Shown: one piece after another, positions 32,657 to 40,300 of the stretch
Position numbering within the stretch: position 1 is the first letter of the stretch
Layout of the letters: the number at the start of each line of letters is the position of its first letter
Assembly: GCA_009838765.1 (NCBI GenBank)
Contig: VXQX01000009.1
Coordinates: 1 to 50,563, forward strand
From: Gemmatimonadales bacterium
GTDB taxonomy: Bacteria; Gemmatimonadota; Gemmatimonadetes; Palauibacterales; Palauibacteraceae
DNA: 50,563 nt
Reading direction: 5' to 3'
Program-made: the position numbers and the translations under genes
The notes under the pieces: generated by a model
The model's database searches: none
What the model was told of the DNA's origin: nothing
The model's input: only the letters and a program-made list of their open reading frames with translations

Positions 32657-33562
32657 ATGATCGATATCCTGGCGGACTCGCCAGACGACGAGGCGCTCAT
32701 CGTCGAGGCGGTCGGCCGCGACGCACGCGTCGTGAGCGGTTCCTTGGCGTTGGCGAACGGCGACGGCGATGTCGAGTGTCGGATCCTGGGTTGTCGCGAG
32801 CCGATTCCGCTTGTACGAATCGAACTCCTGCGAAAGATGGAGCGTAACACGCCGTCGGTTCCGGTCATCCTCGTGACAGATCGCGCGGCCGAGGTCGCCC
32901 GCCAGCTGAGCGGCGTCAAGGTGGCGGCCATCGTCTGGTTCGCCGACCTCCGAAACCAACTCACGCCCGCAATCACCGCCGCCAGGCAATCGGTCCCGCT
33001 ACTGCGCCTGGCGGAACAGGCGGAGGAAGCGGAGCTGCCCCCGGCCCTTCGATCCGGACTGGCATACAGCTACCGCGCCGCGTCCCAACGACCCGTGCGC
33101 AATGTGAAGGAGTTGGCCGCCGCCGTTTCCTGCTCCCCCACCACCCTTTCCAAGGAGTTCCGGGAGCGCGCCGGCGGGGCGGCAAACCTGAGCCAGTTCC
33201 TCAGCGCTCTCTCGGTCGTGAAGGCCCACCAGCTTCGTCTCTCGGGTCTGAGTTGGGACGCCGTAGCAAACCGCATGGAGGTCAGCCGCCAGACGCTCCA
33301 CAACAGGTCGGCCCGCTGGCCGGGAGGCACACTCAAGCAGCTCGCGCGGATCCGTCAGGCCCCGCTGCTCAAGAAGTTCTTCGCGGATTTCGCGCAGCCG
33401 TTGTTGATTCCGAGCCAGCCACCGCTTCTGACTCCGAGTAGCGCCGACGGCCTATCACTTTTGGACAGAGTCTACCGATTCCAATCTAGTTTAGCTCGGC
33501 AGAACCCCCCAGACTCGGGCGTGTCGGCGACACACCGGCCTCGTAAGCAGGGAAGACGTTAG
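32657..33562 (+). CDS. AraC-like transcription regulator with degenerate receiver domain
   Basis: 301 residues from ATG 32657, which has GAGGAGGA 6 bp upstream. Residues 1-115 look like a response-regulator receiver (MIDILADSPDDEALIVEAV, VPVILVTDRAAEVA), but the strand expected to hold the phosphoacceptor Asp reads RILGCREPIPLVRIELLRKM, with no Asp there. Two helix-turn-helix units follow: VKELAAAVSCSPTTLSKEF (about 149-167) and LSWDAVANRMEVSRQTLHN (about 198-216), the AraC-type pair. The C-terminal 80 residues are a proline/arginine-rich tail. A gutted copy lies at 28527. It probably regulates the island genes. Confidence 0.75.
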   Translation: MIDILADSPDDEALIVEAVGRDARVVSGSLALANGDGDVECRILGCREPIPLVRIELLRKMERNTPSVPVILVTDRAAEVARQLSGVKVAAIVWFADLRNQLTPAITAARQSVPLLRLAEQAEEAELPPALRSGLAYSYRAASQRPVRNVKELAAAVSCSPTTLSKEFRERAGGAANLSQFLSALSVVKAHQLRLSGLSWDAVANRMEVSRQTLHNRSARWPGGTLKQLARIRQAPLLKKFFADFAQPLLIPSQPPLLTPSSADGLSLLDRVYRFQSSLARQNPPDSGVSATHRPRKQGRR

Positions 33563-33588
33563 TCCGCAACGGATTCGATGGGGCGTCA

Positions 33589-34653
33589 ATGCCTGGAATA
33601 CATTTGAGCTCACGACGAAACCGGTTGTTCGGCTGCGTGCTGCCGGTCGTTTTCCTCGCTCCCGTTTCGGTGATCGGACAACAGAGCGGACCGGACGCAC
33701 GCGGGGACCGAGTCGACGACAACCATCGGCTGTGCTTGTCCCAGCTTGGTGAGTCACCTCTCCCCGCTGACTTCGAGTTCGTCGGCCTCACCGTATCCGA
33801 GGCCGCCGCGGCCGATCCCGTCATTACCATGTGGTCTCGTTCCGAGTTGCTCGTCGAGAAGTTGTCAGCCGATTCGGCCAATGCGGTGACGGAAGCTGTG
33901 GCGCGAATACCGTTGAAGGACGTCACTCCTCTCTCGGCCGCACTCGTCGCCTGGGAAGATGGCAAACCCGTCATGGAGTTGTTCGACCCGCGAAACGGCA
34001 ACATTTGGACGGGAAACGGAACCGACGGGGAGTTCACGCGAACTTCTGCACCGCCCGGTTCCGCCGTCGCGTCTGGCGCGATCAGAGATGAGTCCGGCTG
34101 GGCGTGGGCGCAGAAAAGCCTCGACCCCGTGGCGGATACCACGCGAATACTGGTCTCCGCAGGAGGTCGAGCCAGGACACCGGACCAGCTGACAACCCTC
34201 CGGCGGCCGGACGAACCGCAACGGGGAATCGACCGACTTCTACACCTGCGGTCGGATGGAAACGACGGCTACTTGGTCCAGCAGGCCGGATTTCCGTTTG
34301 CAACGATCCGATTTGGCCAGGAAAATGAGGAATCTTGGCGGACTTATCCAAGTCCGGATGAACTGCGGGATGTTCTGGGGGAAACCGATCTCCGTTACGT
34401 GATTGCTACCCCGTCCGTGGCTCTTGGGGACGCGGTTCTCACCACATTCGTGGCGGCTCGATCGCCTCACCGGGTCTCCTCCCTGACCTTTGGGCGCGGG
34501 GAATCCACGAGGTATCGCGCTGTCCCCGATGATCTGGCGTTTCTGACCGCTCTTCCCAAACACAAACTTCTGATAGCTACGCGAGCTGCGGTTTCTCGGC
34601 GACTCGTTTTCGTTCGTTGGCGCTGGATCGACCAGCGCCAGACGTGCTCCTGA
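33589..34653 (+). CDS. Exported protein of unknown function
   Basis: 354 residues. A signal peptide is clear (RRNRLFGCVLPVVFLAPVSVIGQQ). The rest is rich in short beta-strand-like blocks, for example ALVAWEDGKPVMELFDPRNG, GYLVQQAGFPFATIRFG and AVLTTFVAARSPHRV, compatible with a divergent beta-propeller, but I do not recognise a family. It starts 26 bp after the regulator gene and is 24 bp upstream of the cysteine-rich protein, so it belongs to the same transcript. Its position matches that of peptide A in the first half of the island, although the sequences are unrelated as far as I can see. Confidence 0.65.
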   Translation: MPGIHLSSRRNRLFGCVLPVVFLAPVSVIGQQSGPDARGDRVDDNHRLCLSQLGESPLPADFEFVGLTVSEAAAADPVITMWSRSELLVEKLSADSANAVTEAVARIPLKDVTPLSAALVAWEDGKPVMELFDPRNGNIWTGNGTDGEFTRTSAPPGSAVASGAIRDESGWAWAQKSLDPVADTTRILVSAGGRARTPDQLTTLRRPDEPQRGIDRLLHLRSDGNDGYLVQQAGFPFATIRFGQENEESWRTYPSPDELRDVLGETDLRYVIATPSVALGDAVLTTFVAARSPHRVSSLTFGRGESTRYRAVPDDLAFLTALPKHKLLIATRAAVSRRLVFVRWRWIDQRQTCS

Positions 34654-34677
34654 ACCCTCTCCGGAAGGAGAATCACG

Positions 34678-35151
34678 ATGACCATGCCCGACTTTCTCTC
34701 GATCACGCTTCGCGCCACGGGCACCAAGGCGTTGCTCGGACTGTCTGCGGTCATGTGCGTTGCCTTGCTCGTGCCAAGCTCTGCGAAGGCCCAGTCGTGC
34801 CTCGAGTGCGGGTGGTACTACAGCGAGTATGATGACCCGATGGTTGATTGTCTCGTTACGTTCTCTGGGGGAAACTGGTGCATGCTCCGCACCGACTTCC
34901 GTGACTGTGAGAGCGGGCGCGGTTGCTGGGATCTGGCGCAACTGGACTTCTCCGAGGACGGCGCCGCTTATCGCCGGGAGGGCGACGACTTGCTTATGCA
35001 CGACGGTGGGGACCGGCACGTGAGGGGTCGAGAGGTCGAGCGGACGTGCGACGGAGTGCTGTTGGGCACTCGCGTGGCCGCGAGACGACCGTCGTCACCT
35101 GATCGTAGCATGGCGGATGGGCGCAACGTTCTACTCACGCTGGAGCTATGA
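34678..35151 (+). CDS. Cysteine-rich exported protein (peptide C)
   Basis: 157 residues from ATG 34678, with AAGGAG 7 bp upstream. The leader (ALLGLSAVMCVALLVPSSAKAQS) is a signal peptide. The mature N-terminal half has six cysteines in about 45 residues (CLECGWYYSEY, then DCLVTF, NWCMLR, DCESGRGCWD) with many aromatic residues, like peptides A and B. An additional half (about 80 residues, one Cys in RTCDGVLLG) has no counterpart there. The stop overlaps the start of the following propeller gene (ATGA), the same peptide-propeller coupling as in the first half of the island. Function unknown. Confidence 0.7.
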   Translation: MTMPDFLSITLRATGTKALLGLSAVMCVALLVPSSAKAQSCLECGWYYSEYDDPMVDCLVTFSGGNWCMLRTDFRDCESGRGCWDLAQLDFSEDGAAYRREGDDLLMHDGGDRHVRGREVERTCDGVLLGTRVAARRPSSPDRSMADGRNVLLTLEL

Positions 35152-36371
35152 GTCGGATCCAGATGGGTGTTTGGCTAACCGTGACCGGCATCCTGCATTC
35201 CATGAGGATGTGGCTCATCACAACCGCGTTTGCGTTCAGTCCGCTCGCTGTGGTTGGCCAACCCGTCACGGACGACGATCCTTTTCGTGGCGAACCGCTC
35301 GGCCTTCGTCCGCAAGTGGAGATCCGCGCGATGATCGACGGAGGTCCGGAACTGACGATGCCCCGGAGCGTGTTGGCCGACTCGCTCCACATATACGTGC
35401 TGGATCCCGCCTCTTTCGGCGTCCACCGGTTTGACCGGGCCGGCGCATGGCTGAGTACGATTGGCGCGGAGGGCGACGGCCCAGGTGAGTTCCGGCGTCT
35501 CGACGGCATGGGTTGGCGGTCCGACACTCTCTGGGTGTCCGACGGCCGCCTCGCCCGGCTGTCATTCTTTGATCGCGACGGTGTGCTTCTTCGGTCCGTC
35601 CGGCTCAGCGTGGCCGACGGTTCGGTTAGCTGGCGTCCATCGGGCGTCTTGGGCGCGCGTATTACCGGTTCCTTTGGCCTTTCGCCGGACCTCGCAGCTG
35701 CGACGGATTCCATCCCGATAGCGGTGTTTGACGAGGACGGGACGGTCGCCGATACGCTGGCGTGGCGGATCACGGGGAGGGGGGTCGTCTCCTTTCGCAC
35801 CGCGTCGCGACAGAGCTCACTTCAGTATCCGTTCGACCGGCGCGGCTTGATGGCGTTCGATCCGAGGAGACGGTGGCTGTACCTGGCGACGTGGCGAGTT
35901 GGCGCGACCGGCGCGGATCGCCTTGAGTTGGTTCGCATCACTGCGGCCGGGGACACGGCTGCCAGGATGACGCTGCCGCTCGGACGGATCCCGGTCTCGG
36001 CGCGTGACGTACGATCCTATGCGCGAGCCCAGTACGAAGAGAGGCCCGAACGGATGCGCTCGGGACTCTCGGTCGAAGATATGGTCCAGGCGTTTCTTCG
36101 ACACCACGAGAATCCGAGCGAGACTCACGTGGACGCGATGATCGCAAGTGAGGAGGGAACTCTGTGGCTGCGTAAGACCGACCGTACCGCGGATGGAGCG
36201 CCGCAACGGTGGGCTGGTTACGAGCCTGATGCGGGGTTCCTGGGATTCGTGCAGTTTCCGCCGGGTCACCAACTGCTGGCGGCCGCGGACGGACTGCTAT
36301 GGACCAGGGGCGAGGGCGCTTTCGGGTTGCCGACAATCACGGGGTGGGAGATAGCGAGGCGGACTCCGTAG
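35148..36371 (+). CDS. 6-bladed beta-propeller-like exported protein 3
   Basis: 407 residues. The N-terminal hydrophobic region (about 8-40) ends in PLAVVGQPVTDDD, so it is exported; there is no lipobox. Blade-like strands recur: SLHIYVLDPASFGVHRFDRAG, GEGDGPGEF-type turns (here GAEGDGPGEFRRLDGMGW) and RLARLSFFDRDGVLLRSV. This is the pattern of the 6-bladed propeller family common beside small exported peptides. It is translationally coupled to the cysteine-rich protein upstream (ATGA). A hairpin follows 15 bp after the stop. Confidence 0.78.
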   Translation: MSRIQMGVWLTVTGILHSMRMWLITTAFAFSPLAVVGQPVTDDDPFRGEPLGLRPQVEIRAMIDGGPELTMPRSVLADSLHIYVLDPASFGVHRFDRAGAWLSTIGAEGDGPGEFRRLDGMGWRSDTLWVSDGRLARLSFFDRDGVLLRSVRLSVADGSVSWRPSGVLGARITGSFGLSPDLAAATDSIPIAVFDEDGTVADTLAWRITGRGVVSFRTASRQSSLQYPFDRRGLMAFDPRRRWLYLATWRVGATGADRLELVRITAAGDTAARMTLPLGRIPVSARDVRSYARAQYEERPERMRSGLSVEDMVQAFLRHHENPSETHVDAMIASEEGTLWLRKTDRTADGAPQRWAGYEPDAGFLGFVQFPPGHQLLAAADGLLWTRGEGAFGLPTITGWEIARRTP

Positions 36372-36385
36372 GATTGCCGCCAAGC

Positions 36386-36403
36386 CCCCGCTCCGGCGCG
36401 GGG
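36386..36403 (+). terminator. Candidate terminator hairpin
   Basis: CCCCGC (36386-36391) and GCGGGG (36398-36403) pair around a 6-base loop, 15 bp after the last island gene. No T tract follows, so strength is uncertain. Confidence 0.4.
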
Positions 36404-36494
36404 AAGTCGAGATTCGCCGTCGCCGTCCATCGGTCGACACTGGCTCGCCTCGAGTTGCCGGTGCATCAGCGGCCGATGACTGCCGCACGAACGT

Positions 36495-36551
36495 CCCTAC
36501 GCCCTCTTCGCTGCGGGACTGGCCGCTGCAGGTTTCCTCCTCCCCGCTTGA
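36495..36551 (+). repeat. Right copy of 57-bp direct repeat (nhaC 3' end)
   Basis: Matches 28407-28463 at 52 of 57 positions without gaps and ends in the same TGA. No other part of nhaC is found around it; sequence to the left is unrelated. The following 49 bp hold only the ribosome-binding region of the next gene. Confidence 0.85.
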
Positions 36552-36600
36552 TGCCGGGGGGTCCGTATCCCAGTCTTGGGGGAGATGCGGAGATTTGAGA

Positions 36601-37674
36601 GTGTCTGATCCCAGATCGGTGAGGCGGTTGGTGGCACGGCGGTTCGCTTGGAGCCTCGTTGCGGCGTGGGGGCTTGCCGGCGGCGCCGGGGCTCTCTCGG
36701 CGCAGGAGCAGGATTGCGGGGATCGGGCGAGCTTGCGGGTCCGTGTCGTTGACGACGACGGCGCGGCCTCGGTCCCCGACGCGGTGGTGGTGGTGCGGTG
36801 GACCGAGGCCGAGCGCGCGCGAAGGCCGGTGCGCGAGGCGGCCGGAGGCGATGGACGCCTCGTCCTCTGCGCTCCAAGGGATGCCACCCGGGCCACGCTC
36901 TGGGCGGAGCACGGGAACTCTTCGAGCGAGGAGGCGGTCGTCGCCATCGTGGCGGGGATGTCCCACGACATCACGCTCATGCAGCGCTCCGGGCCGGTCA
37001 GGACCGGCAGGCTGATCGGTCAGGTGCACGACGCCGTAACGGATGATCCGGTGGCTGCCGCCACGGTGTTCGTTCCCGACCGGCTGCGGGTGGCCGAGAC
37101 GGACCGCCAGGGGCGGTTCGTCCTGAGCGGCGTTCCGGTCGGGACGCAGGAACTCAACGTGCGCCACCTCGGGTACGCGCCGCTGTCCTATGTGCTCGAG
37201 GTCTCCCCCGGTCTCACCACGGAGGTGGAGATCGGCATGGTCCCCGATCCGGTGGAGATGGCGCCGATCGTGGCGACGGCGACGCGGTCTCGCCGGCTGG
37301 AGGTCCAGGGCTTCTACGAGCGCAAGCTCTGGAGCGACGTGGTCGGCGCGGGCACCTTCTACACGGCGGAAGACATCGATCGCCGCCGGCCGGTGCAGAT
37401 CTCGCAGATGATCGCGGACGAGTCGGGAATCCGGCTTCAGTGCGGCGCCCGGCGTACCGACTGCAGGCTGGTGAACTCGAGGCTGTCGTCCGGGGTCACG
37501 GGCGCCTGTTCGCTGAGCTTCTATGTCGATGGTCTGCCGACGCGGGGGGTCGCGCTGGACGATATGGTGAAGCCAAGCGAGATCGCGGGCATCGAGATTT
37601 ACAAGGGGCTGGGGTCGGGTCCGGCGGAGTTTCCGCCTTCCCGGTGCGGCCTCGTCGCGGTCTGGACGAGATGA
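36601..37674 (+). CDS. Carboxypeptidase-regulatory-like / TonB plug-only exported protein
   Basis: 357 residues from GTG 36601 (GGAGA 7 bp upstream; a TTG at 36595 is the alternative). The signal peptide ends near GALSAQEQD. Residues about 130-215 form a CarboxypepD_reg-like beta-sandwich (GQVHDAVTDDPVAAATVFVP, TDRQGRFVLSGVPVGTQEL). Residues about 250-355 resemble a TonB-dependent receptor plug (LSFYVDGLPT and MVKPSEIAGIEIYKG). The protein ends where an outer-membrane barrel would begin, so it is a plug without a barrel, a type I have seen in this phylum. The function is unknown. It is the first gene outside the island. Confidence 0.82.
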   Translation: MSDPRSVRRLVARRFAWSLVAAWGLAGGAGALSAQEQDCGDRASLRVRVVDDDGAASVPDAVVVVRWTEAERARRPVREAAGGDGRLVLCAPRDATRATLWAEHGNSSSEEAVVAIVAGMSHDITLMQRSGPVRTGRLIGQVHDAVTDDPVAAATVFVPDRLRVAETDRQGRFVLSGVPVGTQELNVRHLGYAPLSYVLEVSPGLTTEVEIGMVPDPVEMAPIVATATRSRRLEVQGFYERKLWSDVVGAGTFYTAEDIDRRRPVQISQMIADESGIRLQCGARRTDCRLVNSRLSSGVTGACSLSFYVDGLPTRGVALDDMVKPSEIAGIEIYKGLGSGPAEFPPSRCGLVAVWTR

Positions 37675-37705
37675 CGTCCGGGAAAGGAACACTGGAGGTG
37701 AAGAG

Positions 37706-38329
37706 ATGAGACGGAGCAGCGCGTGGTACCTTGCCGTTCTTCTGGTCGCGGGGTGTGGGGGAGGATCCGAGGCCGGCGAGGCGGAGATGGCGGAGACGGC
37801 CGAAGCCATGGCCGAATCGGAAGCCATGGCCGAAATGGAAATGGCGGACGCGGGGCTGGCCTGCGTCGTCATGGGCGATGCGGAAGGCAGACAGAGCCCG
37901 CTGCAGGAGCTGAGCTTCTCGTACGAGGGGGGTGAGGGGCTGCTCTGCTACGGCGCGCCTTCGGCCCGCGAGCGCGTCGTCATGGGCGAGCTGGTTCCCT
38001 ACGGGGAGGTCTGGCGCCTGGGGGCGAACGAGGCGACGGCGCTCCACCTTTCGGCCGCCGCCACGGTCGGCGGTGTCGCGCTCGGGCCCGGGAGCTACTC
38101 GCTGTACGCGACGCCCGGCGAGACGGAGTGGGAGTTCCACGTGAACTCCGAGTACGACCGCTGGGGAATCCCGATCGACGCCACGGTTCGCGGCACGGAG
38201 GTGGGCAGCTTCATGGCGACGCCCGCGCCGACCGCCGGAATGGTGGAGACGATGACCTTCGAGCAGGTGGACGGCGCACTCCGCTTCTCCTGGGAGAACA
38301 CACAGGTCGACATCCCTCTCGGCATGTAG
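37706..38329 (+). CDS. DUF2911 domain lipoprotein
   Basis: 207 residues. The lipobox LLVAGCGGG (Cys about 14) is followed by a low-complexity Ala/Glu/Met stretch (about 20-47, AETAEAMAESEAMAEMEMAD), probably a flexible or helical spacer. The C-terminal about 150 residues match DUF2911: YGEVWRLGANEATALHLS, then GPGSYSLYATPGETEWEFHVN. Such proteins are envelope beta-sandwiches of unknown function. It starts 31 bp after the plug gene with AGGTGAAGAG upstream, likely cotranscribed. It is convergent with the acetyltransferase gene. Confidence 0.88.
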   Translation: MRRSSAWYLAVLLVAGCGGGSEAGEAEMAETAEAMAESEAMAEMEMADAGLACVVMGDAEGRQSPLQELSFSYEGGEGLLCYGAPSARERVVMGELVPYGEVWRLGANEATALHLSAAATVGGVALGPGSYSLYATPGETEWEFHVNSEYDRWGIPIDATVRGTEVGSFMATPAPTAGMVETMTFEQVDGALRFSWENTQVDIPLGM

Positions 38330-38362
38330 CCTCCCGACCCATCCCTGCCTCCGGCGCCCCGG

Positions 38363-38956
38363 TCAGCGGTGGCGCCAGAGGCGGGTTTCGAGGTGGCGCT
38401 TGATTCCGGGCCATTCGTGGAGGAGGACGGAGTACATCGCGTCGTCGCGCACGCTCCCGTCGCGGCGCAGGGAGTGATTGCGGAGGACGCCGTCCTTCTT
38501 CGCGCCGAGCGCCTCGATGGCCCGCTGGGAGCGCAGGTTCAGGCCGTCCGTGCGGAGTCCGACGACTCCGCACCCCACCGTCTCGAAGGCGTGCGTCATG
38601 AGGAGGAGCTTGCACGCGGTGTTGACGTGCGTGCGCTGGTGGCTCGCGCCGTACCACGTGTAGCCGATCTCCACCCGGTCGACGTGCGCCAGGATGTCGT
38701 GGTAGCGGGTGGAGCCGATCACCGCGCCCGTGTCCGCCAGCCGGACGACCCACGGCAGCATGTGGCCGGCCGTCTGGCCCTCGAGCGCCGTCTCGATGTA
38801 GTCGGTTACTTCGTCCGGAGCCGGGACGAAGGTGAAGAAGAGGTTCCACAACTCCCCGTCCGCGGCGGCCTCGGCGAGCGCGTCCGCGTGTTCGAGCCCC
38901 ATGGGTTCGAGACGGACGCCGTGCCCCTCGAGGGCCACGGCCTGAAGTTCGATCAT
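38363..38956 (-). CDS. GNAT family N-acetyltransferase
   Basis: 197 residues from ATG 38956, which has AGGAG 6 bp upstream; a TTG six bases earlier is less likely. The fold is recognisable from RLEPMGLEHADALAEAA at the start, IGSTRYHDI and the RVEIGYTWYG strand, and the later LRTDGLNLRSQRAIEALGAK, characteristic of the RimJ/RimL-like branch. It transfers acetyl from acetyl-CoA to a small molecule or protein N-terminus in the cytoplasm. It stands alone, convergent with the DUF2911 gene and divergent from the sugar dehydrogenase gene. Confidence 0.88.
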   Translation of the reverse strand: MIELQAVALEGHGVRLEPMGLEHADALAEAAADGELWNLFFTFVPAPDEVTDYIETALEGQTAGHMLPWVVRLADTGAVIGSTRYHDILAHVDRVEIGYTWYGASHQRTHVNTACKLLLMTHAFETVGCGVVGLRTDGLNLRSQRAIEALGAKKDGVLRNHSLRRDGSVRDDAMYSVLLHEWPGIKRHLETRLWRHR

Positions 38957-39037
38957 GTCCAACTCCTGTCAGGCTCCGGCGGGACGTCATAAGTATAGAG
39001 GCGGAATGACTCCCTGACACGGACGGACGATCCCCGG

Positions 39038-40297
39038 ATGAGCCATCCCCGCTGCCCCCGCGTCCTCGTCGTATCGCTGCTGACCAGCTCGCTCCCGGTC
39101 GCCACCGCGTGCGCCCCCGGTGGCGGACCGGCGGGGCGCGGCGAGGGTGTCGTCCAGACCGCGCTGCACGACTTCCGCGTAGAAGACGTGGCGGACGGAC
39201 TCGTTCGCCCGTTCTCGCTGGCCTTCACGCCCGAGGGCGACCTCCTCGTGACGGAGCGTCCCGGCCGGCTCCGCATCATCCGCGACGGCGTCCTGCTGCC
39301 GGACTCCGTGGAGGGCCTGCCGCCGATCCGGGCGCTCGGGCGCGGCGCCCGTTCCATGGCCGGCTTCGAGCAGGCGGGCCTGCGCGACGCGATCCTGCAC
39401 CCGGACTTCGAGACGAACCGGCTCCTCTACCTGAGCTACGTGAAGCCGGGCCCCGATTCGCTGGGCACGATCGCGATCGCCCGCGGCCGGTTCGAGAACG
39501 ACCGGCTGAGCGACGTCGAGGAGCTGTTCCACGCGGACGCGCCCGGAAACGGGACGGAGCGCAGCTCGATGTGGGGCGGACGCCTCGTCTTCGACCACGA
39601 CGGCTACCTGTTCATGACGCTGGGCGACCGGCAGTGGCCTCCGGCGGGTGAACTGGCGGCCCACCCCGCCCAGAACCTGTCCAACCACAACGGGAGCACG
39701 ATCCGCGTCCACGATGACGGACGCATACCCGAGGACAACCCGTTCGCGGGACTCGCGGGCGACGAGGAGATCCAACCCGAGATCTGGACGTGGGGCCACC
39801 GGAACGCGCAGGGGATGGCGGTCCATCCCGAGACGGGCGACCTGTGGCAGAACGAGCACGGCCCGCAGGGCGGGGACGAACTGAACCTCATCGAGCCGGG
39901 GCTCAACTACGGCTGGCCCGTCGTCGGGTACGGCGTGAACTACCGCACGGGCTCGCGCATCCACTCGGGGACCCTCATGGAGGAGATGGAGCCTCCGGAG
40001 CACATCTGGGTCCCCTCCATCGGCGTCTCCGGGATGCTCTTCTACACGGGCGACGCGTTCCCCGGGTGGCGCGGCGACATGCTCGTCGGCGGCCTCAGCG
40101 GGCGGCGTCTCGCGCGGCTGCGGATGGAAGGCCGGGAGGTGACCCACGAGGAGACGCTGCTGGAGGGGATCGGCCGCATCCGCGACGTGCGCCAGGGACC
40201 GGACGGGTTCATCTACCTCGCCATCGACGGGGAGACGCGGGACGTGGACGGCCCCGCGACCGGGATCGTGCGACTGGTGCCCGCCGGCCGCCGGTAG
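39038..40297 (+). CDS. PQQ-dependent sugar dehydrogenase family protein, lipoprotein
   Basis: 419 residues. A lipobox-like VATACAPGG (Cys about 26) suggests lipid anchoring. The six-bladed propeller of the glucose/sorbosone dehydrogenase family is clear: RPFSLAFTPEGDLLVTERPG, LYLSYVKPG, WGGRLVFDHDGYLFMTLGDR, WGHRNAQGMAVHPETGDLWQ, EHGPQGGDELNLI, NYGWPVVGYG. The conserved His/Arg/Gln residues of the active site are within these. It would oxidise aldose sugars in the periplasm with PQQ as cofactor. No PQQ synthesis genes are present here. The LRR lipoprotein gene begins 3 bp after its stop. Confidence 0.9.
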   Translation: MSHPRCPRVLVVSLLTSSLPVATACAPGGGPAGRGEGVVQTALHDFRVEDVADGLVRPFSLAFTPEGDLLVTERPGRLRIIRDGVLLPDSVEGLPPIRALGRGARSMAGFEQAGLRDAILHPDFETNRLLYLSYVKPGPDSLGTIAIARGRFENDRLSDVEELFHADAPGNGTERSSMWGGRLVFDHDGYLFMTLGDRQWPPAGELAAHPAQNLSNHNGSTIRVHDDGRIPEDNPFAGLAGDEEIQPEIWTWGHRNAQGMAVHPETGDLWQNEHGPQGGDELNLIEPGLNYGWPVVGYGVNYRTGSRIHSGTLMEEMEPPEHIWVPSIGVSGMLFYTGDAFPGWRGDMLVGGLSGRRLARLRMEGREVTHEETLLEGIGRIRDVRQGPDGFIYLAIDGETRDVDGPATGIVRLVPAGRR

Positions 40298-40300
40298 GCC

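Larger units (their letters stand above)
28464..36551. mobile_element. Putative 8-kb genomic island inserted at the nhaC 3' end
   Basis: Bounded by the 57-bp direct repeat. Visibly lower GC and more mixed third positions than the flanks, and a distinct gene set (two regulator copies, cysteine-rich exported proteins, beta-propellers, thioredoxin-fold protein). No integrase, transposase or replication gene is present, so mobility is inferred only from repeat, composition and content. An alternative is decay of a tandem nhaC duplication. Confidence 0.45.
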
